In this document: positions 1 through 13,100 of the stretch, piece after piece
Layout: every line of letters starts with the position of its first letter
Numbering within the stretch: position 1 is the stretch's first letter
NCBI RefSeq assembly: GCF_000972845.2
Contig: NC_040016.1
Location: 24,794,304 to 24,858,303, forward strand
DNA from: Larimichthys crocea
Taxonomy: Eukaryota > Chordata > Actinopteri > Sciaenidae
DNA: 64,000 bases
Direction: 5' to 3'
Made by a program: the position numbers and the translations under genes
The notes under the pieces: generated by a model
What the model was told of the DNA's origin: nothing
The model's database searches: none
The model's input: the letters and a program-made list of their open reading frames with translations, nothing else

Positions 1-85
1 ACTGTGAATATAGTTTATTCACTTTCATCACACCGTGGATATTCTGCTAGTTCATGCCTTCAACTTTTATTGTCCTCGAGACGAC

Positions 86-180
86 GGGACATCCTTACTC
101 TTAAATGTTGCAAGACGGGCTGCGTGACCGAGAGTCGGTCACGCAGCCCGTCTTGCAACATTTAAGAGTAAGGATGTCCC
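86..180. repeat. Perfect 46-bp inverted repeat with 3-nt loop
   Basis: Bases 86-131 are the exact reverse complement of 135-180, separated only by GAG (132-134). It lies in the stk4 intron downstream of the exon at 234-398. It could be a young foldback element, or a read/assembly foldback at the contig edge. It has no coding potential. Confidence 0.9.
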
Positions 181-233
181 TTGAAGCAAAATAAAATATA
201 TAAAACACATGAATTTTTTAAATATTCACTCAC

Positions 234-3200
234 TGTAAGTTGTCCAGCAACTCCGAAGTCGGCCAGTTTGGCCTGACCCTCCGTGTTCAGCAGGATGTTT
301 CCTGCTTTGATGTCCCTGTGGATTTTTCTCATGAAGTGAAGATACTCCAGACCCTTCAGAGTGGAGTGCACGATGGTGGCGATCTCCTCTTCTGTTAGCT
401 ACAAAACACACACGCGTATCAATTAGTGTCACCATGCAGACATGTATACGCTATACAAACTGTTTTGAGTGTTACATTACCGTCTTGTTGCGTATTCGGA
501 TGATATCAGACACTGATCCGGCTCCGCAGTATTCCATAACGATCCACAGGTCAGTGTTTTTGAAGTAGCTGCCGTAGTACCGCACCACATGGGGACTGAA
601 AACACACACACACACACACTCATTTCAGTCAGTTTAACATTCAAAGTTTGTTTTTGTGAGTTAACTACAGAGTGTGTTCATCCAGCATGCCACCACGCTG
701 TCACTCAAGGCAAGCCGGGTTTATTTGTACAGCGCAGACGAGGCGATTCAAAGTGCTTTACATAGACATAAAAGAAACACAAGGCAATATAAAAACCCAC
801 AGTGCAATCTGAGTAAATACTCCCAGGTTTCATTTAATAAAACGCGATGGCAAACAGTTTTACAGTTTTGTCCCAGGCCATCAGAGCGGTTCAGAACAGA
901 GCAGCATAACAGAGGCGTACTTTGGCCTGATACCTGCATAAAAGCTAATAAACCTCATCAGTGTTCTTGTTGCGGCAGGAACTTGTTGGTTTTTAGGCTC
1001 AGGGTCCCAGAGGGGGAAACAGCTGGAACTGAAGCCAGGCGAGCGGAGCGACAGAACCCAGAACAGCCTCCGAGACTGATAGAGACCAGTTTGCAGACGT
1101 TAGAGCTGCACTAGGGGTGGGCGATATATCGAATATACTCGATATATCGCGGCTGGTTCTACGTGAGATGTATGAAATGACTATATCGCGACCATCGAGT
1201 ACTTGTCACGTAAATGTTTTAAGTCGTCTGCATTTAATTCTCCGGAGTTTTGCCTGTGTCCCTCACTCCTGGTGCTGCTTACAGCATGCAGCACACTGCC
1301 CCGCCCACCCAGAAAATCCCCTGCGCGCATGTGTACTTTTTGTATCAAGTGAGGAGAGACGAGGACCACTGGCCCCGGAGTGGCTGCGCCACGGTCACCG
1401 GAGCAGATAGCTGCCAGTCTAGTCAATGAGAGCACTCACACAGGGCGCGCCGCGGAGCGTCCCAGAAGCGTCCCTCCGCGCCACGGCGCGAGCATTCTGT
1501 AGCATTTCTATTTTTGACGCGAGCCGCTGCTAAACCTCGTAAATTTCAACAGAGCACTGCGCACCAGACAGGAAATCCGACAGAGAATCAACATAATAAA
1601 CTTCTGCCCCCTTTCAAAATAAAACACAATACTCAGTTCATGTAGCTTTTTACAACTTCACACCAACGTTACGTCATGACCGGTGGCACCAGGTGATCAA
1701 AGATCGATCAAAGGGTCTCAATATGAACGATGAGAGAATTGTTGAAGTGGAACAACACACAATCATTTATGACACAACAGATGCTTTTTATAATCTCCTC
1801 CACGTCGGAGAAGCAAAGTCAGCTGTTTGTTGTGTTTTCTTTATATACAGTTTATCGCGGGGTCTCGCGGCCAAGACGCGCCCGGTGTGAGTTGACACAG
1901 GGCAGAGGACGCAGCTAAAACGCGGCGCAGCCATTACTAATCTAATAGAAGGGTCTACTTGAATCATGACTGATGTTATTTTTTGTATCAAAGGGTTAAA
2001 TTTAACATTCATAGTGATTTACAGGAGAAATAAAAATATCGAGATGTATATCGTATATCGCGATATGGCTTAAAAATATCGAGATATTGGTTATAGGCCA
2101 TATCGTGCAGCCCTAAGCTGCACCAGTCATTATTCCATTGAGTTAATGATCTAACTGTACTGTATTCCCTGTTGTCAAATAATAATAGTACCTTCAACAG
2201 TCTGAATAAGTCAAATAAAACAGAAGTTTTACTGTTGAGCTGCAGCAGAAGAATAAAAACAATCACAGCATTATTCTAAGACAGACATGAACAAACATTA
2301 TTAACAATATGTCATTTAACATGAGTGAACCTGCTGACATCACACACACACACACAGGTCATCTCTACAGAACACACAAACACTGAAACTGAAAGCTTGA
2401 AATGTTTCTGTGTTTACAGATGGATTCTTTAAAGAAACTCGGCTGCAGTGTTTCCCCTAAAGGTTTTTGATAACAGCCGTTTGGTCTGCAGACTGGGGGA
2501 CGTTCCCGTCTGGGAACCCCCCTCAAAAAAACCTGATAAGACACTTTGATGTATGATTTGTGTCTTCACAGTGAGTGAAAGCACTTCCTGTGAGTCCTAA
2601 AATAATCAGACAGTCACCCACAGCTCTCTCGTGGCAGGTACCTGTTACACTGCTGCATAATGGAGATCTCCTTGATGATCTCCTGAAGATCAGACTCCAC
2701 AGGAACTTGTTTGATGGCCACAATCTCCCCGGTCTCTTTATAATTGGCTTTGAACACACAGCCGTACGACCTGCAGAGAGATTTCAAATGTCGTGTTACA
2801 CACAAACAACTGTTAGACGTTAAACTTTAGTCATTTCAGCACCTGTACGTCTCAATAACTTCTTATTTTACATGGTGTATTGTCTAAATAATAAAAAACA
2901 AAGATGATATCTTTTTCTTAACTTATGTGAAAAAGTGGAGGTTGTATTTAATTCAGGGACTAAACATGATTTACATCAGATAATCTTTCTGAATATAAAA
3001 AGGAGTATAAGTGAGTTTTTGACCAGGAGTAACAAGGTTAGAGGTTAAAGTTTAAGATTAAAGTCTGAGGTTAAAGTTTAAGATTAAAGTCTGACGTTAA
3101 AGTCTGAGGTTAAAGTTTAAGATTAAAGTCTGAGGCTAAAGTTTGAGGTTAAAGTCTGAGGTTAAAGTTTAAGATTAAAGTCTAAGGTTAAAGTCTGAGG

Positions 3201-4075
3201 TTAAAGTTTAAGATTAAAGTCTAAGATTAAAGTCTGAGGTTAAAGTTTAAGGTTAAAGTTTAAGATTAAAGTTTAAGATTAAAGTCTCAGGTTAAAGTTT
3301 AAGATTAAAGTCTGAGGTTAAAGTTTAAGGTTAGTGTCTCTCTCCATCTGTACTGAGGAAAGGCCAAATCAAAGAATCGCTGGTAGAACATAACGTCACA
3401 GTGAGGCACTGGAAAAGTCTGACAGGGGAAATTCATGTTTTACTTTTACAAAAGATATATCTACAATAATATCTATATATGTTCATATATGAGTGTTGGT
3501 GAATGAAGTTCCTCGTTTAAAGGACTAAATCAGGAGTGGACCTCGTTGACTGTCAGTCAGCTCCTGTCCTCGGCTCATTGTGTCACGCTCTGTTTTTTAA
3601 GCATGAGGAACTAACAGCTATCAGTCGACAACATCTGTCACTTCAGGTGCTCTGTCCTGCAGATCACTCTCTTATTCTGAGTTCATTCTCACGTTGAACA
3701 GAACAGGTGTGAATACTCGTCTCATCAACACCAGCGTGGCTCATGATTGGCTCGTGCTGCAGAGCAGAGTCTGAGGGTTATGAAGCTGTGCCTGTCGTCG
3801 AAAAACGACAGCAGTAACAGGCACGCACACCGCCGCCGCAGCGCCGCTCAGCTGCTCAGAACAGGAAGTGCGTTGAGAAACAGGATATGAAGAGGCAGTG
3901 TTTATGTTGATGTGCACCAGAGGGAGGGAGGAGGTGAGGTGAGCGAAATAAAGCAGAGATCAAGAGAACAGGAAAAAAAAGAGGAAACAAAAGCTGATTA
4001 ACGAAACCGCAGAGATTCCTTCGAAACGCAGACGGGCAAAAATGTGGAAATACAGGCGTTCCCATCCATCAGCAC

Positions 4076-4140
<65 letters not shown>

Positions 4141-7100
4141 CAGCCCTCCACCCGCCTCAGTATAAGACGACATGACTCACCCTTCACCCAACTTCTCCAG
4201 GACATCAAAGACTTCCTCTGGCTGCTTGGTGAGACTGTCCTCACTCAGCTTCTTCATCTGTCTGTGAGGGCAGAGAGACATGAGGGCTGATTGATACCAT
4301 TATTATAAAAAACATTTTAATTTTGGATTAATCTGCCAATAAACTCCTCGAATAATTGATTAGAAGACCTGTCGATAAAATGAAAAGTGTAATACATCCC
4401 GATTTATGAACTCAGTGCTTCACAGTTAAAAGTTAAAGATCATAGATTTTCTTTTCCATTTTCTGCCGTAAACTTGAGATCTCAAACATTTGAGGGCAGT
4501 AATTAAAAGACAGTCAGCATCAGCAGCAGCTATTCTTGTTTCCAAAGAGTCTCCGTGTGTATAATCAGGATGCGTCATAAATCAGAGGCAGGCAGAATAT
4601 TTCATTCATCGCGCTCTCTCGCGTGCAGCCGGCCTTTCTCTGCTCTCTCCAGGAATCTGAACAGCACCACAAAACGTCTCCAGATGCTCGATAAATCAAG
4701 ACGACATAAAAATAGTTTGGACAAAAATAGATCTAAACGTGTCCCAGATGCAGCTCATGACAATTTTATTCTTAGTCGGATTTTATTTATAAATCGCAGA
4801 TCACAGTTTGCCTCAGGAAGTTAATGAAAGACAAAAACTTTTACAGAAGGCTGTATTACAAATACTTCAAATATTTCCAATGATGATCAATGTTTCTGAA
4901 TAGTGCATGTACTGTTTTAGGCTTGTTTACTGACAGTAACTAGCACAGAGTAACAGAAAACGTGAAGAGAGTGGAGGACGTTTAAAATATCTCAGCTCTC
5001 CACGACAGCCTGTGAGTCCGGGCTTTAAACGAGCACAGATGGGAGAGTAATTACAGAACCTATTCAACATGAACATCTGATAAACGTTCAGTCAGTTTGG
5101 AAACATCCTCCATAATTCGACACGTTTCTGCATAAAGCTCTGCAGTGTCACATCACGATATTCATGTCACGCCGACATATCTCCGCTTCGTTTGAAGAGA
5201 ACCTGAACTGCAAAGCTGCTGCCAACTTCTCTGTCTGAGGTTACCCACATACAAATGAAAATGAAGTCAGTGTTTACAGAGATCAGGCCTGAGTCACAGT
5301 GGTCTTCATGCAGCGGCAGATAAACTGTAACTGTGAGCTGTGACGGCTGATTCACACAGATGTTAAAACTTCTATTGTCTTTTTTTATTCACGCTCTTCC
5401 TCGTCAAACCTGTCTACGTCGGTTCAGTCTGTGATTCAGGTATGTGATGCTAATAATAGCGCCTAATGTGTCCTGAAGTCTCTGACGAGCAGCACAAACC
5501 ATGAGTCATGAGATCGAGTCAAACTTCACGTGTCTGAAGACTTTAAAGATCCAAACAGCTGATCTGTGGTGAACTGCAGACTTTCTACGGTTCGTGACAA
5601 ATAAAAAGGATGATGAATAGTTTAGGATGTTTAGAATAAAATAAAAAGCTGAATTACAAAGAACAACAAGTCTTTATTTCATGTGTTGCGTCAGAGGATG
5701 AAACACACTGAAGCACAGCTACCGTCGCACTGTGACTCTTTATTTGTCTGTCGGCTGGTCAGTCTTTCGAGAGTTTACAGATTTTATTCTCTGCGCGGCC
5801 GTGAGCCAATCTTCAGAGTATCAACCACAAGCCACAGGCCACAGAAAGAAACACAGAGCTGAGCATTGAAACGCTACTCTACCGTGGCAGCCCCATAATC
5901 TGCGTTTCAAGTGGACGCTGTGAACTTCTACAAAAAGCAACGAGTGTATCTGCTGCGGCCGAGCGTCCCGGACACACCGAGTCTTTATGTTACTAAATAT
6001 AAAAACTTCTGTTTATCCAGCTACTTCAGTTTTACTTCTGTCACATCCCCACTGATCTGACTTTAGTCGTGCTAACTGCTTCTCTCCCGTAATACACGGA
6101 TCAGTTACGTACTTTAAAATGTTATGAATAAAATAAGACTTCTGAGTATTCACACTGTGTTAATGAGCCGGTCCTGCTGCTTCACCGTCACGGTTAATAA
6201 GTCCACCCGTGTTTTCCTGACTTCAGTCGGTGTTTATCAAACTTTCTACGTCGTGTACCACCTCAGAATATATTCAGCTCTCCGCATAAGACCAGACGTT
6301 AACATACAGCAGGCCGAACCTTCAGCTACAGACGCTTCACGCAGGATATTGAGAATCTTCACGTATCACTCAGGGGAATACAAATCTTAAACTGAGAGTT
6401 ATAATGTTGGTACTGGCCCCAGATATATCAAATCCCTCCACACGCTGAGACGGCAGAGGTTCGGTGACTGTTGTTGTTGTGTTCAAACTTCTTTGCTCAG
6501 AGCATCTTTTATTCAAAGTGTTCAAGGGGAGCCGTTTCAGCTCCCACCTCGTCAGTTTAATGAGGAAATACTGGATGAGCGAGTGGACGTGATAACAAGA
6601 GAGCAGTTTGTTTTACCGGCATCCTGCTGATAAGAGGGCAGAACGGGAACTCTTCAGTTCCTGCTGAACTCAACAATAAACTGTATGTGAGTCTCTTTAA
6701 TGCACTATCAAACCATCGAAAACTGTCAGACTGAGGACAGGTCTGGGCTCGTTTCATAGTTTTATTTGTCACCATTTTAAAAGACTTTCATAGATTTCTG
6801 ATCTCTTACTTTCCCGGACTATAAATACATTTGATTTTCTTTTCTCTGCGAGCTGGATGAATAATAATCAGGGTTTCTCACCTCGTCTGAAACAAATACC
6901 ACCTCTGCCAACTTCATAAAAAATGAATGCATGTTTAAAACATTAACCTTCGTTAACCGTCTCACCACCATCAGATAAACTGTTCCCTGACTCAGGGTTT
7001 ACTAAAGCTTCCAGCACAGTTAGAGAAACAAAAACAAGTTCATGAAGTCGGCATTCATAGTCACGTCTTGTAATAAATATCATGTTTGCAGGGGGAACAG

Positions 7101-10100
7101 TCTGACATTAGACTTCACCTACATGACACAGTTCCTCCCTTTTTTAAACCAAACCAACTTTCTGAACTCTTTCCAGTGGCCTCGTTTAAATCGGCCGCAA
7201 AACCTCTGATGTGGTCTGTGATGCTGTCGCCATGGAAACACACCTGTCAACTGCTGGGTTAATTCAGTTAAACCTGCAGGGATTAAAGCCAAGCTTAAGG
7301 ACGTTAAACTGGGATCAATTACAATGAGGTGAAGATTTAACGAGAGCTGGACTCCGGGGCGGCAGTAGCTCAGTCCACAGAGACTTGGCTTGGGAACTGG
7401 AGGGTGGCTGGTTCAAGTCCAGCATGGACCCAAAAGATGGAAGGTGCCCGTTCACCTCCGAGGTGCCCTTGAGCAAGGCACCGAACCCCCCAACTGGTCT
7501 GGCTGGCTGCCCATCACTCCACCATCTCTCTCCACAGTTGCATGTCTATGAGTCTTGTACTTGTACTCAGGGGCCGTATAGGGGGAAAAGTTAGGACAAT
7601 TCTAGGGCCCCAAAAAATATTGTTGACATATGTGCAGCAAGTTCAACATTTTTTATTGTTCTGAGACGATGATGTTAATTTATCATGATTGAAAATTTAA
7701 TATCTCTTAAAGTTCGTTCACTTTTCTTTTTTTAATTTGTTCATTAATGTTAGGAGAATTTTCCATTTTGAAATTTTACAATAAAAATACATTGATACTG
7801 TAAAATACTGCACGTACAAATCAGCAGCAGTAAATATTGTGCTCGTGCTAGTATTGAACTACAAGACGCAAAACAGTTGCAGGCCTTTGATTAGAGCTCT
7901 GTAAAGCTTTTGATGGGATAGTTAGGTCCTAGAGATGTGGGGACAACAGCTGCACAGAGGGGGCCCAATTTGATTTCTATGTCATGGGAGCGCCCCTGCT
8001 TGTACTGTGTGTGTGTTTAGGGTTAAAGAATTTCCCCGTTGAGGGGATTAATAAAGTATTTCATCTTTTTTCTTTTTATTCATTATGAAATAGAAATTAG
8101 AGCATGTGTAGAGTTATAAACACAAAGGTTTGGTGTGTTTATATTTAGCTTCATTGGGGAAAACATCTCACTTCACGGCGGTGAACATCCAGGGATCAGA
8201 CACAGAGGTGGTGCAGAGCTACAGATTCCACACCAACAACAAACTGGACTGATAACATACATGCTCTCTACAAGAAGGGCCAGAGTCGCCTCCACCTGCT
8301 GAGCAGACGGAGGTCCTTCAGAGTGTGCAGGGCTCTCCTCAGGACCTTCTCTGACTGTGTGGTGGCCTCATCCTTCATGCTGTGGTCTGCTGGAGAGGAG
8401 CAGACTCAACAGACTGATCAGGAGAGCGAGCTCTGTCCTGGACTCCACAGAGGAGGTGGAGGAGAGGAGGACGTTACACCCACGGTGTAAGAAGGAGGTT
8501 CAGCAGGTCCTTCATCCAACACAAGGAGGTTCAGCAGGTCCTTCATCCAACACAACACCTGCTCCACCTGATCATGTTCTAGTTTATTTCATTTATACCT
8601 TGTTAATATTATTTATATCATGGTCACTTACTTTTGTAATATTATTTATATTATGGTCACTTTACATTACATTTATATTTCCTTTCCGATTACATGTGCA
8701 ATATTATTTATTTATATCATTCAACTACTTTGAAATGTTCTACCTTAGTCCTTGTTTTGAACATCTGTACACCTGTCTGTCTGTCTGTCCACCTGTCTGT
8801 GCACCTGTCTGTGCACCTGTCTGTCTGTCTGTGCACCTGTCTGTCTGTCTGTCTGTCTGTCTGTGTTTTGTCTATTGTAGAGACTGACTGATACTTCTGT
8901 CTGTTCGTTTATTTGATTCTGCTTCTGCAGTGTGTATTACACCTTCTGCTGCTGTAACGGGTGAATTTCCTCGTTTTGGGATAAATAAAGTATAATCTAA
9001 TCTAATCTAATTAACAGATCCGGAGTCAAAGCTTGAGTTTCTCATTAATTAATTGTCATTAAGCAGTGTGTCATGTCATGTAGCTTCAGATTTGACCTCC
9101 CTCCGGCTAACTTCAAACATCAGACTACATAAAAGACCTTTGTTTTTATAACTCTACAAATGCTCTAATTTCTATTTCATAATGGACAGAAAGAAAGAAG
9201 ATGAAATACTTTATTAATCCCTTCAACGGGAAAATTATTTTTCACTCAATTTTTTTTTTTTATCTACATGAATTTTTAACCCCAAAAGCTTTACACAACT
9301 CTAATCAAAGGCTTGCAACTTTTAGTTCAATACTAGTACTAGCACAATATTTACTGCTGGCGATTTGTGTCTGCATACAGTCTGCATACAGTCTGCATAC
9401 AGTCTGCTTACAGTCTGCATACAGTCTGCTTACAGTCTGCATACAGTCTGCTTACAGTCTGCATGTGTATCTACTCTCTATGTACATGGTCTGTGTATCT
9501 ATGTTCTGTGTATCTATGCTTGATAACTGTTTCTGTGTATACATGTCTGTGTATAACTGTCGTGTATACATGTCGTGTATAAATGTCTGTGTATATATGT
9601 CTGTGTATATATGGTCTGTGTATTTAACTGTCTGTGTATACATGTCTGTGTATACCTTCTGTGTAAAATATTTCTGTGTATACATGTTTGTATACATGTC
9701 TGTGTATATATATCTGTGTATATATGTTCTGTGTATATAATGTCTTGTATACATGTCTGTTTTATACATGTCTGTGTATATATGTCTATGTATACATGTC
9801 TGTGTATATATGTCTGTGTATACATGTCTATGCTATATATTATGTATACATGTCGTGTATACATGTCTGTATATATGTCTATGTATACATGTCTGTGTTA
9901 CATGTCTGTGGTATATATGTCTGTTGGATATCTGTCTATGTATACCTATGTCTGTGTATACATGTCTGTGTATATATGACTGTGTATATATGTCTATGTA
10001 TACATGTCGTGTAACATGTCTGTGTATAAATGTCTGGTATATCTGTTCTGTTTATACATGTCGTGTATAAATGTCTATGTATATATGTTCTGGTTTAATG

Positions 10101-13100
10101 TCTGTTTATACATGTTCTGTGTATACATTCTGTGTAAATATGTCGTGTTAATGCTAGTATATATGTCTGTTTTATAATGTCTGTGTCTATATGTCTGTGT
10201 ATAATGTATGTGTATATATGTCTTTGTATATAGTCTGTAGTGCTATGTATATATGTCTGTTTATATGTCTGTGATTATATGTCTGTTATAATGTCTGTGT
10301 ATTAATGTCTGTGTATACATGTGTGTATTCTGTTTAATCTGTCGTGTATAATGTTGTTGTATATATGTCTGTGTATACAGTTGTGATCTGTTGTATATAT
10401 GGTCTGTGTATATCATGTCTGTGTATTATCTATGTCTGTGTATATATGTCTGTGTGTATACATGTCTGGTATATTGTGTATATATGTCTGTGTATACATG
10501 TCTGTGATATATGTCTGTGTATTACTATGTTCTGTGTATATATGTCTGTGTATATATGTCTGTGTCTATGTATATATGGCTGTGTATACTGTCTGTGTCT
10601 ATATATGTCTGTGTATATTGTCTGTGTATATATGTCTGTGTATATTATGTTTGTGTATCATGTCTGTGTATACATATGTCTGTGTATACATGTCTGTGTA
10701 TACATTGTCTGTTATATATATGTCTGTGTATACATGTCTGTGTATATATGTCTGTGTATATGTCTGTGTATATATGTCTGTGTATACATGTCTATGCTGT
10801 GAGTGTGTGCGGCGCCCCCTCCTGCTCGAGCCCCCGCCCCTGCAGCCTTTGTCGGCCCGCCTCCCTCCTCCCCTCCCTCCCTCCCCTCCCTCCCCTCCTT
10901 CTCCCTCCCTTGCCTCCTCCCTCCCTCTGCTCCCTCCTCCCTCCCTTCCTCCCCTCTCTCCCTCCTCCTCCCCTCTCCTCCCCCCCCTCCCCTCTCTCTC
11001 TTCTCCTGGTTTGTTCGGATGTCACCGCCGTGACGAGCGGAGCAGGTTCAAGAACAAGTCCAAAGTTTACGGGACACAAGGAGGAGAAGGGGAAGGAGAA
11101 GGAGGAGGAGAAGGAGGAGGATGAGGCGGACGGCGGGGACCCGGCAGCTGGGTGAAGTCGGTGCTCGGTGTACCCGTCGTGTTGTAAAATGATTACCGGA
11201 CGCTGCTGTGGTTTTCCGCGGTTACCGGCGGCTAGCCAGTTAGCGAGCTAGCAGCCGTTAGTGCTAGCTTCGAGACGTTGACGAGCTCGGTGAGACACAC
11301 CGAGACACACCGAGAACCACAGGACCACACGAAGGACCACAGACACCACGGAGGACACAGACACACCTGAGAACAGGCACACGGAGGACTTGTTCTTCCG
11401 AGACACACCGTCAACATGGAGAGCAAGGACAAGGTGCAGATGAGAATCACCCGCGCAGGTAACGCCGAGCTAAGAGAGTTTGATCTGAAGCGACAGGACA
11501 CACTGTTAATGCCACACTGTTTATGCCACACTGTTATCCACACTGTTAAAGACACACGTTAATGCCACACTGTTAAAGACACCCACTGTTAATTCCCACA
11601 CTGTTAAGGTAAGCACCACACTGTACTTACACTGCATGCCACACTATTGCCACACTGTTACTGCCACACTGTATGCCACACTTAAGCCACACTGTACTGA
11701 AACTGTTATGCACCACGTTAAGGACCACACTGTTAATGCCACACTGTAATGCACACTGAATGCCACACTGTTAAGACACATGTTAAGCACACTGTTAACT
11801 CCAACCCATGGAACCACACTGTTAAGCACACTGTTAAGCACACTGTTAAAGACACACTGTATGACACACACTGTTAATGCCACACTGCTTAATGCCACAC
11901 TGTTTTACTGCCACACTGTACTGCCACATGTAAAGCACACGTAAATGGACACACAGTTAATGACACCGTGCACACGTTAATGCACCACACTGTTAATGTC
12001 ACCCACACTTGTTACTGTTTTCCACACTGAATGCTTTATCTTGCAATTTCCACATTGTTAACATGACACACGTATGCATAGTCCACTATAGCTAAACAGC
12101 CGTACCCCACTGTTATTGACTAAACACCACCTGTTAATGCCACACTGTTTCATGCCACACTGTTAATGCCACACTGTTAATGCCACCACACTGTTAAGTA
12201 CACCACTGTCATACCCAGTAAAGCCACACAGTTACGTTAATGCCACACACGTTAATGCCACACAGTTAATGCCACACGTTAATAGCACACATTGTTAATG
12301 CCACCACAGTTAATGGCCACACGTTAAGCCCACCCACAAGTTAACTCCCACTTCTAATGCCACTGCATGCCACACGTAAACGCAACTCTGTTAATGCCAC
12401 ACTGATACTGTAAATGACACACTGCTAAAGCCACACTGTTACACCACCCTGTAATGCCCACACTTTTTATGCCACATGCTAAATGAACACGTAATGACCC
12501 ACTGTAATGACCGATTAATTAATGACAGACTCAGCTCTGACTCCAGGTCAAAAAATAGGTAACACCATATAGAATTATATATTTATATTTACTATTTATA
12601 TATAAATATAATGATGAACTGAATTATCTCTTTGTTTTTAGTGTTCTGGGCAGTTAAAAGTTTAAATAAAAATTAACTTTAGCACATTTTAATCTTCATC
12701 AAACAGTGAACTGCTGCCGACTGCACTGCGACTGTCTGCAGACTGTAAGCAGACTGTATGCAGCCCGTGTAGACAGAGTGTATGCAGGACTGTTGCAGAC
12801 TGTAGTGGCAGAGTGTTTAGCCAGTGTATGACGATCTGTTATGCAGGACTGTGTGCAGATGTGNNNNNNNNNNNNNNNNNNNNNNNNNNNNNNATATATA
12901 TACACACATACACACACATACATACACATACATACACTCACTGATGATGGTTTAATAATTCTATATTGGTGTTTACCTATTTTTTGGACCTGGAGTCAGA
13001 GCTTGAGTCTCTCATTAATTAATCGTCATTAACAGTGTGTCATTAATAGTATGTCATTAATAGTGTGTCTTTAACAGTGTGGCATTTACAGTGTGGCGTT

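Noticed and set aside
234..4261. Assignment of the kinase to stk3 (MST2), suggested by KKLSEDS and by cox6c next door, as near human STK3
   Set aside because: Exon 1 joins in frame and gives the N-terminus [16 protein letters not shown], which fits STK4 (VQ-RN-PRRQ) and not STK3.
7356..7440. A second possible tRNA gene
   Set aside because: tRNA-derived SINE with LINE-like tail; the anticodon arm and acceptor pairing are not preserved.
9480..10800. Many long overlapping open frames rich in Cys, Val, Tyr and Met
   Set aside because: They arise from the 14-nt tandem array 'tgtctgtgtatata', which lacks stop codons in several frames; not genes.
11416..11459. A second, plus-strand kinase gene start
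   Set aside because: Frameshifted, noisy mirror copy of stk4 exon 1 with no downstream plus-strand exons.
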